A stretch of DNA of 58,425 bases from Bacillota bacterium. GTDB taxonomy: Bacteria > Bacillota > Clostridia > Tissierellales > Peptoniphilaceae. How positions within the stretch are numbered: the stretch's first letter is position 1; each line of letters begins with the position of its first letter. This document shows positions 21,580 through 28,649 of this stretch, in pieces. Made by a program: the position numbers and the translations under genes. Location of the stretch: contig JAEXBN010000012.1 in the NCBI GenBank assembly GCA_023394045.1, forward strand, positions 1-58,425. Reading direction: 5' to 3'. Below the pieces are notes generated by a model. The model saw nothing but the letters and a program-made list of their open reading frames with translations, had not been told where the DNA came from and made no database searches.

Positions 21580-22307
21580 TGAATCAGGCCACATCTCAAC
21601 AGACCGCGCAGACCTTGCCAGGTTTTACGGTGGGCGGATTGACGTTGACGATTATTGACTTTCTGTATCTGGCGATGCTTCTTTTTCTCGCCTACCAGAC
21701 CGTTCGCAGCCATCAAGTGCTGAGCCGTCTGGAAGAACCGAAGTATACGTTTGAGTCGCGTCCCAAAACAATCAATTTGATTTTGACCGTGATGATCCTT
21801 GGCTTTGGAGTGATTACCTTTGTCCTCCAAAAGTCCTATGTGACGGGAGTGATCATGATTCTGCTCGGATTGGTCTTTTTATACTCCTCTCGAAATCGCG
21901 TGATCGTCGCCAAAGAAGGGTTCTTTGCAGATAATAAGTATTTTACCTGGGGCGAGGTGCGGCGATGGGCATGGGATGTCGAGGGCGGCAATCTGGTCAT
22001 CGTGACAAAGACACGCGGAAAAAAGATGGAGCGCCAAGTGCTGCAGGTCGGCAGAGTGAAGATGACGGAAATCAATGAGCGTTTTCGTCAGTTCAAGTTG
22101 GGAAAAACGCCGGTGATTCCGGGCGAGACAGACAGCACAGAGCCGGAGCCGCTGGAAGCACCCGAGAGCCTTGAAGATGCCGTTTTGGATGAGGCGGCTG
22201 TGGAAGAAAACCGTTTCGCCGATCAGAAAACACAGCAGGAAGCAGCAGAACATCGTGTAGGACTGAAGGGAACAGGAAAATCGCATCAGAAGCGCAGAAA
22301 AAAATAG
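21579..22307 (+). CDS. Membrane protein with PH-like cytoplasmic domain, unknown function
   Basis: A 242-residue protein coupled to ftsH by a one-base overlap. It has three probable membrane helices (about 20-42, 66-82 and 87-104). A globular domain follows (VIVAKEGFFADNKYFTWGEV and the RKKMERQ-type strand up to residue 168) whose pattern of short beta strands and a WGEVRRW turn recalls bacterial PH-like domains of the DUF5673 type. The last 70 residues are acidic and then strongly basic, likely disordered. Position between ftsH and pyrG suggests envelope housekeeping, but no function can be stated. Confidence 0.6.
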   Translation: MNQATSQQTAQTLPGFTVGGLTLTIIDFLYLAMLLFLAYQTVRSHQVLSRLEEPKYTFESRPKTINLILTVMILGFGVITFVLQKSYVTGVIMILLGLVFLYSSRNRVIVAKEGFFADNKYFTWGEVRRWAWDVEGGNLVIVTKTRGKKMERQVLQVGRVKMTEINERFRQFKLGKTPVIPGETDSTEPEPLEAPESLEDAVLDEAAVEENRFADQKTQQEAAEHRVGLKGTGKSHQKRRKK

Positions 22308-22315
22308 GGGGCGTG

Positions 22316-23953
22316 ATGACACAGTTTATCTTCGTGACCGGTGGTGTGGTATCCGGCATTGGAAAGGGGATCAGCGCGGCGAGTGTGGGACGCTTGCTCA
22401 AGGATAATGGATTCTCTGTTTTTATGCAGAAATTCGATCCCTATCTGAATGTTGATCCTGGGACGATGAGCCCCTATCAGCATGGTGAGGTGTTTGTCAC
22501 ACGAGATGGAGGCGAAACCGATCTGGATCTGGGGCATTATGAGCGTTTTATCGATGAAGAATTGACTAAAAATTCTTCGGTCACGAGTGGAAGAATTTAT
22601 TCCAATGTGATCCGGAAAGAACGTGCAGGAGATTACGAGGGAAAGACGGTTCAGGTGATTCCCCATGTGACGAATGAAATTAAAGAAAAAATTTATTCTG
22701 TTGCGGAAGAGTCGGGCGCGGATTTCATCATTACGGAAATTGGCGGCACAGTTGGGGATATTGAATCGCAGCCTTTTATTGAAGCCATTCGCCAGATCCA
22801 TTCGGAGAATCCGGATCAGGTTCTGTTTTTGCATACGGTGCTCATTCCGACCATTCCGGGGACGAATGAGTTGAAAACGAAGCCGGCGCAGCATTCATTT
22901 AAGGAACTCATGAGCTATGGAATCAAGCCCGATGTGTTTGTTTTGCGTGCAGCGGAGCCGATTACGGAAGAAGTCTTTAAGAAGATCAGCTTGTTTTGCG
23001 ATCTCCCACGGGAGGCGGTGATCGAATCGAAAACGGTGGATATGATTTATGAAGTGCCTCTGGTCTTCAAGGCGCAGGGGCTGGATCGCTTTATTTTGAA
23101 TCATTTTCATCTGGAACCGCGGGCGGATCGCACCGAAAAATGGGCAGCAATGTGCAAAGCATTCAAAGCAGCGGATCAGGAAGTGCACATCGCTTTAGTG
23201 GGGAAGTATACACAGCTCAATGATTCCTATCTCTCCGTGCTTGAAGCGGTGCGCGATGCGGGATTTAATTTGGGAGCGCACGCAGAAGTCGATTATATTG
23301 ATTCCGAGACCGTGACACCGGAGACCGTCAGCGGACTGATTTCTAAATACGATGGGATCATCATTCCAGGGGCTTTTGGATCCCGGGGAACGGAAGGGAT
23401 GATCGAGACGGTTCGCTATGTTCGCGAGCATCAGATTCCTTATCTTGGCATTTGTATGGGAATGCAGATTGCCTGCATTGAGACCGCAAGGAATGTTCTC
23501 GGTTTAGAGGGGGCATCGTCGCTTGAGTTTGATCCCCAATCGCCTCATTTAATCATTACCTTCTTGGAAGGGCAAAATGAAGATATTGATCTTGGCGGGA
23601 CATTGCGTTTGGGCAATAATGATTGCGCGATCCGGGAAGGAACGTTAGCGCATCGGCTGTATCAGTCGACCAGTATTGTTGAACGCCATCGCCATCGCTA
23701 CGAGTTTAATAATAAGTATAAGGAAGCGTTTGAGACGCAGGGAGGCATCGTCTTCAGTGGAATTCAGCAGGCGAAGAATTTGATGGAGATTATAGAGCGT
23801 CCCGATCATCCCTATTTTATTGCGACTCAATTCCATCCGGAGTTCAAATCACGTCCGAATGCTCCGCATCCGCTGTTCACGGGTTTGATTCGTGCGGCAT
23901 TGGAACGACGGGGGGAATTGTTGGAAGCGGAGGCTTCGGCCAAAGCGGAATAG
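22316..23953 (+). CDS. pyrG: CTP synthase
   Basis: Makes CTP from UTP with ATP and glutamine. The N-terminal synthase domain shows FIFVTGGVVSGIGKGI, KFDPYLNVDPGTM and the GGTVGDIES loop. The C-terminal class I glutamine amidotransferase shows the nucleophile in YLGICMGMQ and the His-Glu pair in FHPEFKSRP. The oxyanion loop reads IPGAFGSRG rather than the usual PGGFG. Length of about 545 residues is normal. GTG 22313 precedes ATG 22316 directly; ATG is preferred because it is better spaced from AGGGGGC. Confidence 0.96.
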   Translation: MTQFIFVTGGVVSGIGKGISAASVGRLLKDNGFSVFMQKFDPYLNVDPGTMSPYQHGEVFVTRDGGETDLDLGHYERFIDEELTKNSSVTSGRIYSNVIRKERAGDYEGKTVQVIPHVTNEIKEKIYSVAEESGADFIITEIGGTVGDIESQPFIEAIRQIHSENPDQVLFLHTVLIPTIPGTNELKTKPAQHSFKELMSYGIKPDVFVLRAAEPITEEVFKKISLFCDLPREAVIESKTVDMIYEVPLVFKAQGLDRFILNHFHLEPRADRTEKWAAMCKAFKAADQEVHIALVGKYTQLNDSYLSVLEAVRDAGFNLGAHAEVDYIDSETVTPETVSGLISKYDGIIIPGAFGSRGTEGMIETVRYVREHQIPYLGICMGMQIACIETARNVLGLEGASSLEFDPQSPHLIITFLEGQNEDIDLGGTLRLGNNDCAIREGTLAHRLYQSTSIVERHRHRYEFNNKYKEAFETQGGIVFSGIQQAKNLMEIIERPDHPYFIATQFHPEFKSRPNAPHPLFTGLIRAALERRGELLEAEASAKAE

Positions 23954-24047
23954 CGCAAGGCGCGTCAGCGTCCGGTTAAGGCTGAAATTGATTTTTCAGC
24001 TATCCTGTAATGACCGGCATCCTGAATGGAGCCGGATCGGAGGAATT

Positions 24048-24629
24048 ATGGAAACAAAATCAATTTTTTCTGCACACCATCTCTCGAGATTGGGAATCCT
24101 AATCGCTTTAATGCTGGTTCTCAGCTATACCCCTCTGGGCTATTTGCCATTAGGACCGATCTCCATCACGACCATGCATCTTCCTGTTGTGCTGGGCGCC
24201 ATCTTAGGAGGCGTACCCTACGGATTGGTGCTTGGATTCGTCTTCGGATTAAGCTCGATGCTGAGAGGCATTCAGGGATTATCCGGTCCGTTGTCCTTCG
24301 TGTTTATGAATCCGCTGGTGAGCGTCCTGCCGCGTGTTTGCTTTGGACTGATCGTTGGGTTTCTTGCCGATCGGCTTCGGAATAAAAATATCATTCTGTC
24401 GGCGACAGTTCCGGCGCTGGTGGGGACTGTGGCGCATACAGCGATGGTGATGACGATGCTCTACCTTCTTTTCGGAGAACAGGTGGCGAGCAATCAGAGC
24501 CTCAGCGCCTCGGCGGTCGTCGCATTGGTTTGGGCGACGGTGATCGGAAATGGGATTCCGGAGGCGATTCTGGCTGCTGTGGTGGCAACGCCGGTGGCTC
24601 GTTTGTTACGCACGCGGATAAAATTTTGA
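24048..24629 (+). CDS. ECF transporter substrate-binding S component, probable pantothenate type
   Basis: A 193-residue hydrophobic protein with about six membrane helices and the features of energy-coupling-factor S components, including the early LGILIALMLVLSYTP helix and SITTMHLPVVLGAILGGVPYG. S components bind a vitamin and dock on the shared EcfA-A'-T module, which is not encoded here. The next gene is pantothenate kinase coaX, so the substrate is probably pantothenate (PanT-like); this is context only. The frame runs upstream into pyrG, but ATG 24048 has GGAGG at the right distance and begins at the true N-terminus. Confidence 0.75.
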   Translation: METKSIFSAHHLSRLGILIALMLVLSYTPLGYLPLGPISITTMHLPVVLGAILGGVPYGLVLGFVFGLSSMLRGIQGLSGPLSFVFMNPLVSVLPRVCFGLIVGFLADRLRNKNIILSATVPALVGTVAHTAMVMTMLYLLFGEQVASNQSLSASAVVALVWATVIGNGIPEAILAAVVATPVARLLRTRIKF

Positions 24630-24690
24630 ATGATGGGCAATCAGTGAAAGCATCTCTGGCATGTTTATCGAAAAGATGAGGAAAAACAGC

Positions 24691-25536
24691 ATGGAAAACG
24701 AAAAAGCCCCGGGAGAGCGCTCGCTTTTATTGGCGATTGATGCCGGAAATTCGAATATTACCTTCGGGGTCTTCAAGGATGATGCCATTCTGCATCAGTG
24801 GAGAATTCAGTCCAATAGTGAAAAAACATCGGATGAATACGGCGTGGAATTGGAAGCCATTTTGAGTCACTTTCATCTTCACCGTAAAGTATTCCGGGAT
24901 GTGATTCTCTCCAGCGTCGTGCCGGAATTGATTCATCAGATCAGTGCGATGTCCCGCCGATATCTGCACCTGACCCCAATGATTGTGGGGGAAGGGACGA
25001 AGTCAGGGATGCCTCTTCGGGTGGATAATCCTCGTGAAGTGGGAGCGGATCGGATTGCGGATGCGGTGGCTGGATATGCGATCTATGGCGGTCCTTTGGT
25101 CATTATCGATATTGGGACTGCGATTACCCATGAAGTGGTGAACGAAAAAGGAGAATATATTGGGGGCTCCATTTCTCCGGGCATTGGGATCGCTTCGGAA
25201 GCGTTGACCAAAGGAACCTCGAAGCTGCCGCGCGTGGAGCTGGTGCTTCCGCAGCGTTATATTGCGACGAGCACGGTCGAAGCCATGCAGGTGGGCTTGA
25301 TTCGTGGGTTTATCGGCTTGATTGATGGGATTACAGAGGGCATTTTGTCCGAACTGGCGCAGCACACCGATAAAAAGCCGCATGTGATCGCGACGGGCGG
25401 TTTTTCATCGTTACTGACCTTAAATTCTAAGTATATTGAAACCGTCCATGGAGACTTGAACTTGCAAGGGCTTCGGTTGATTTATGAACGCACCATGAAA
25501 GCGAGGGCGAATGAAAACGCAAGGGATCATGCCTGA
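24691..25536 (+). CDS. coaX: Type III pantothenate kinase
   Basis: First step of coenzyme A synthesis, phosphorylating pantothenate with ATP; type III enzymes need a monovalent cation and are not feedback-inhibited by CoA. The ASKHA-fold motifs are seen: LLLAIDAGNSNITFGVF near the N-terminus, NPREVGADRIADAV in the middle, and IIDIGTAITHEVV. ATG 24691 has GAGG about nine bases upstream; ATG codons at 24661 and 24676 are alternatives. coaX next to ftsH and dusB matches other Firmicutes. The coaX 3' end overlaps dusB by up to 26 bases. Confidence 0.92.
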   Translation: MENEKAPGERSLLLAIDAGNSNITFGVFKDDAILHQWRIQSNSEKTSDEYGVELEAILSHFHLHRKVFRDVILSSVVPELIHQISAMSRRYLHLTPMIVGEGTKSGMPLRVDNPREVGADRIADAVAGYAIYGGPLVIIDIGTAITHEVVNEKGEYIGGSISPGIGIASEALTKGTSKLPRVELVLPQRYIATSTVEAMQVGLIRGFIGLIDGITEGILSELAQHTDKKPHVIATGGFSSLLTLNSKYIETVHGDLNLQGLRLIYERTMKARANENARDHA

Positions 25537-26593
25537 GGGTCAGAAAAACGCAGGGAATGAAAATCCCTTGTTCGATCAGAGAAATGTAAAAACAGACGTC
25601 GGCTCTTCGTCGGCGTCTGTTTTTGTGACCCTTGCTCCGTTGGCAGGTGTGAGCGATATGCCTTTCCGGGAGTTGTGTTTTTCCTGGGGTGCAGATGGCG
25701 CAACAACGGAGATGGTCAGCGCGCAGGCGATTTTTTATGGCAATCATCGAACAGAGGATTTGCTTGAAAAGGGGGAGGAAGGGTCGCTCACATTGCAACT
25801 GTTTGGCAAGAACCCGGATATTCTTTCACAGGTGATCCGCACTCATTTTAATGAGGATCCTCGCTTTTCAGCCATTGAACTCAATATGGGGTGCCCGGCA
25901 CCCAAAATCGTAAAAAACGGGGAGGGTTCCGCTCTCATGAAGAATCCGCTTTTGGTTGGCCGTATCTTAGGTGCCATGGTTCAGACCTCCTCCAAGCCCG
26001 TCCATATCAAGATGCGATTGGGGTGGGACGAGACGAGTATCAATTATCTTGAGATTGCGCATATTGCGGAGGAAGAGGGGATTTCTCAGATCACCCTGCA
26101 CGCGAGGACGAGGGAGCAGCAATATTCTGGACAGGCGGACTGGTCTGCGATTGCACGGCTCAAGGAAGAAGTCCGCATCCCCGTGGTGGGCAATGGTGAT
26201 GTCGATACCCCGGAGAGGGCGCTGGCCATGGTTCAGAATACAGGATGCGACGGCATTGCCATTGGCCGGGGAGCGATGGGCAATCCCTTTTTGTTTCAGG
26301 AAATCAAATCCTATTTGAAGCATGGTTCCTATGCTCGCCCGTCGATTGACGTCGTCATCGAGACGTTGAAGAAGCATTATGAGAAAGAAGTGCGGATGCG
26401 GGGAGAAACGCGCGCTCTTCTGGAAATGCGGAAACATATCGCTTGGTATATTGCGGGAACTTATGGCGCAGGAAAGACGAAGGCAAAGATTATGACCGCA
26501 GAGACAAAAAAAGAGGTCTTCAGTATACTGAAGACCTTTGTCGATCAAGTTCATGAGCGAGAAGCGATGGATTCGCGCGGCTGCACAGAGTGA
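25511..26593 (+). CDS. dusB: tRNA-dihydrouridine synthase, DusB type
   Basis: A flavoprotein of 360 residues that reduces uridines in the tRNA D loop with NADPH. The TIM barrel starts at VTLAPLAGVSDMPFRELC. The catalytic cysteine is in ELNMGCPAPKIVKNGEGS, the FMN phosphate site in GNGDVDTPE and IAIGRGAMGNPFLF, and the C-terminal helical domain is complete. The first 35 residues form a polar extension and may not all be real; ATG 25529 is an alternative start. The 3' end overlaps the convergent histidine kinase gene by 43 bases, and a terminator for that kinase operon lies inside this coding region. Confidence 0.93.
   Translation: MKTQGIMPEGQKNAGNENPLFDQRNVKTDVGSSSASVFVTLAPLAGVSDMPFRELCFSWGADGATTEMVSAQAIFYGNHRTEDLLEKGEEGSLTLQLFGKNPDILSQVIRTHFNEDPRFSAIELNMGCPAPKIVKNGEGSALMKNPLLVGRILGAMVQTSSKPVHIKMRLGWDETSINYLEIAHIAEEEGISQITLHARTREQQYSGQADWSAIARLKEEVRIPVVGNGDVDTPERALAMVQNTGCDGIAIGRGAMGNPFLFQEIKSYLKHGSYARPSIDVVIETLKKHYEKEVRMRGETRALLEMRKHIAWYIAGTYGAGKTKAKIMTAETKKEVFSILKTFVDQVHEREAMDSRGCTE
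26503..26537 (-). terminator. Terminator of the PBP-kinase operon embedded in the dusB coding sequence
   Basis: A perfect 24-base palindrome at 26514-26537 is followed, on the minus strand, by CTTTTTTTG (26503-26513). It begins 14 bases after the stop of the histidine kinase gene. On the plus strand it encodes residues of DusB around KKEVFSILKTF. The T-run lies only on the minus-strand side, so it terminates that strand. Confidence 0.75.
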
Positions 26594-27942
26594 TGGAAGA
26601 AATCCACCTGAAAAAGGACACGGAAAGTGGTGCCTTTTCCCACACGGCTGGCGACTTCAATTCGTCCTCCCAGCTGTTGTACGATGCTTTTGGTGATCGC
26701 CAGCCCCAGCCCCTGTCCTCCAACCTTACGGTTTCTGGAGGAATCAACGCGATAAAATCGATCGAAAATATGAGGAAGAGCTTGGGGATCAATGCCAACG
26801 CCATTATCGGCCACGATGAGAATGAGATTTTTTCCCTCACGTGCGAGGGCGACACGGACGGTACCTTCGGGTTCAATGGCTTTGATGGCATTGCTGAGCA
26901 AATTGCTGAGCACTTGCGAAAAGAGGCGTGAATCCGTGTCGAGATGAAGATCGGGGCTGATGGCTCGTTCAAATTGTCCGTGACGTTGTGCAATGAGAGG
27001 CTCAAAGCCGTCCAGAATACGCGCGATAAGAGCGGAAACATCCACATCCTGAATGTCTTCTGAGGCGATGAGTGATGCGTCATGGAAGGTTTTCTTCAAT
27101 CGCTCGACCAGAAGCGTCAGCTGGTCGATGTTTGCATCCAAAACGCTCAGGTTGCGATCATCAACCGGAATGATTCCATCTTTCATCGCTTCAATATGGA
27201 GTTTCATATTGGTGAGCGGTGTCCGCAGCTCATGGGAAATATCTTGTGCATATTGCTGACGGGTTTCATCCTGCTCGCTCAGGCTTCGAGCCAGAAACTG
27301 CACGTTCCCTGAAAGCCGCTGCAATTCTTCAATATTTGTGTCTTCCAGATCGATCGTATAATCATGTTCGCGGATCCGGTTGGTGGCATCCCGCAACGCT
27401 TCGATCGGGTCAGTGATCTTCTTAGAAAAGAAATAGCTGAAGATGAGGGCGACCAGTGCAAAGCTGGACAATCCCAGAGCCGTAGAGCTCAGCGAGCGCT
27501 TCTGAAATTCTCTCAGTGAAGCGGAAAGCGCAGGATTGCTGCGATTATATGTGAGAAGCATGGATCCGATGCGCTCTTTTTTTGAGTTGAGAAGATCATA
27601 TTGATCAACTTGAATATTCGAATCGGAGGTCACCGTGTTGTCCAGCCCTCGGTAATTGGCGACGATGCGGGACTCTTGATCCATAATCGTAATGTTGATT
27701 TTGGAATCCCTCGCATAGAGCTGCAGCTGTGCATTCAATTGATCGGAGGCAAGATCGATGGACTCGGATCTGGCGATTGTTCCAATATCACGGATAATCC
27801 GTTTCATCCGGCTTTCCTCTTCCTCTTCAAGGTAGACAAAAAAAGAGTCAGAATAGGCGCGCTGCAGGCCATAGGCAATCACGGTCATGGTCACTAAAAC
27901 CACGAGGAAGACCGAAAGAAACAGTCGTGTTCTAAGCTTCAT
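26551..27942 (-). CDS. Sensor histidine kinase
   Basis: A 463-residue membrane sensor kinase. A first transmembrane helix lies near residues 6-26, an extracellular sensor domain of about 115 residues follows (QLYARDSKINITIMDQESR resembles a PAS-like fold) and a second helix is near 150-172. After a HAMP domain, the dimerisation box with the phosphorylated His237 is seen in ISHELRTPL. The ATPase shows LLSNAIKAI (N box), IVADNGVGI and GQGLGLAI. The ATG at 27942 overlaps the response regulator stop by 11 bases and is preceded by GGAGG; the upstream frame is not used. The partner regulator and a class A PBP precede it in the same operon. Confidence 0.93.
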   Translation of the reverse strand: MKLRTRLFLSVFLVVLVTMTVIAYGLQRAYSDSFFVYLEEEEESRMKRIIRDIGTIARSESIDLASDQLNAQLQLYARDSKINITIMDQESRIVANYRGLDNTVTSDSNIQVDQYDLLNSKKERIGSMLLTYNRSNPALSASLREFQKRSLSSTALGLSSFALVALIFSYFFSKKITDPIEALRDATNRIREHDYTIDLEDTNIEELQRLSGNVQFLARSLSEQDETRQQYAQDISHELRTPLTNMKLHIEAMKDGIIPVDDRNLSVLDANIDQLTLLVERLKKTFHDASLIASEDIQDVDVSALIARILDGFEPLIAQRHGQFERAISPDLHLDTDSRLFSQVLSNLLSNAIKAIEPEGTVRVALAREGKNLILIVADNGVGIDPQALPHIFDRFYRVDSSRNRKVGGQGLGLAITKSIVQQLGGRIEVASRVGKGTTFRVLFQVDFFHHSVQPRESIASRS

Positions 27943-28633
27943 CAAAGCCTCCGGCTCGATACCCCACGCCATAGACCGTCTGGATATAAACCGGATTTTT
28001 TGGATCCTGTTCTATTTTTTGTCGAATATTTTTGATATGCGTGTCAATCGCGCGGTCAAATGCTTCATAGTCCATGCCAAAGGCGACTTCGATGATCTCG
28101 TCGCGGGTGTAGATCTTATTGGGGTGAGTAAATAGTGTTTGAACAATCAGAAACTCATTTCGTGTCAGATGAATCTCTTCGTTGTCCACGAAGGCGCGCA
28201 TGGATGATTGTTCAATTTGCAAGCGCCCATCACGTGTCCTTAGAATATCGCTTTCGGGAACCACAGGGACGCGGCGAAGGATGGCTTTGACGCGTTCGAC
28301 GAGTTCGCGGGCGGAAAAAGGTTTGACCATGTAATCGTCTGCGCCATTGCGCAGATTGTTGACCCGATCATCTTCTTCGGATTTCGCGGAGACGATAATG
28401 ACTGGGACATCGCTTTGTTCTTTAATGCGTGCGAGGACTTCTTCTCCTGAAAGCTCCGGCAGCATCAGATCCAGCACCACGAGGTGAGGCGAGAAGGTGT
28501 GAAACACAGAAAGCGCTTCGTTTCCGTTCATCGCCTTTTCGACTTCATATCCGGCTTTTTCAAGATACGCTTTTTCAATATTGATGATGCTTTCTTCATC
28601 TTCGACTAAAAGAATACGGAGTTTCTGTTCCAT
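27932..28633 (-). CDS. OmpR-family response regulator
   Basis: A 233-residue two-component regulator. The receiver domain has the acidic pocket VEDEE near 10-13, the phosphorylated Asp55 in VVLDLMLPE, and Lys104 in YMVKPF. The C-terminal winged helix (EEIHLTRNEFLIVQTL, DTHIKNIRQKIE, IQTVYGVGYRA) is of the OmpR/PhoB class. The frame is open much further upstream, but ATG 28633 has GGGAGGATC at the right distance and the family N-terminus. It lies 16 bases after the PBP gene, which suggests that the pair responds to, or controls, cell-wall synthesis; the target genes are not known. Confidence 0.95.
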   Translation of the reverse strand: MEQKLRILLVEDEESIINIEKAYLEKAGYEVEKAMNGNEALSVFHTFSPHLVVLDLMLPELSGEEVLARIKEQSDVPVIIVSAKSEEDDRVNNLRNGADDYMVKPFSARELVERVKAILRRVPVVPESDILRTRDGRLQIEQSSMRAFVDNEEIHLTRNEFLIVQTLFTHPNKIYTRDEIIEVAFGMDYEAFDRAIDTHIKNIRQKIEQDPKNPVYIQTVYGVGYRAGGFDEA

Positions 28634-28649
28634 GAGTGATCCTCCCGTG

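Noticed and set aside
23954..24047. Riboswitch ahead of the ECF S-component gene
   Set aside because: Only a 7-bp stem and a short GC palindrome are seen. No recognisable FMN, TPP or other vitamin riboswitch core.
23892..24047. N-terminal extension of the ECF S component (52 codons in frame)
   Set aside because: The extension overlaps the end of pyrG, is rich in Arg/Trp without a membrane pattern, and a good ribosome-binding site lies right ahead of ATG 24048.
26514..26537. Recombination or restriction-type site because of the perfect 24-base palindrome
   Set aside because: Its position just after the kinase stop and the T-run on the minus-strand side explain it better as a terminator.
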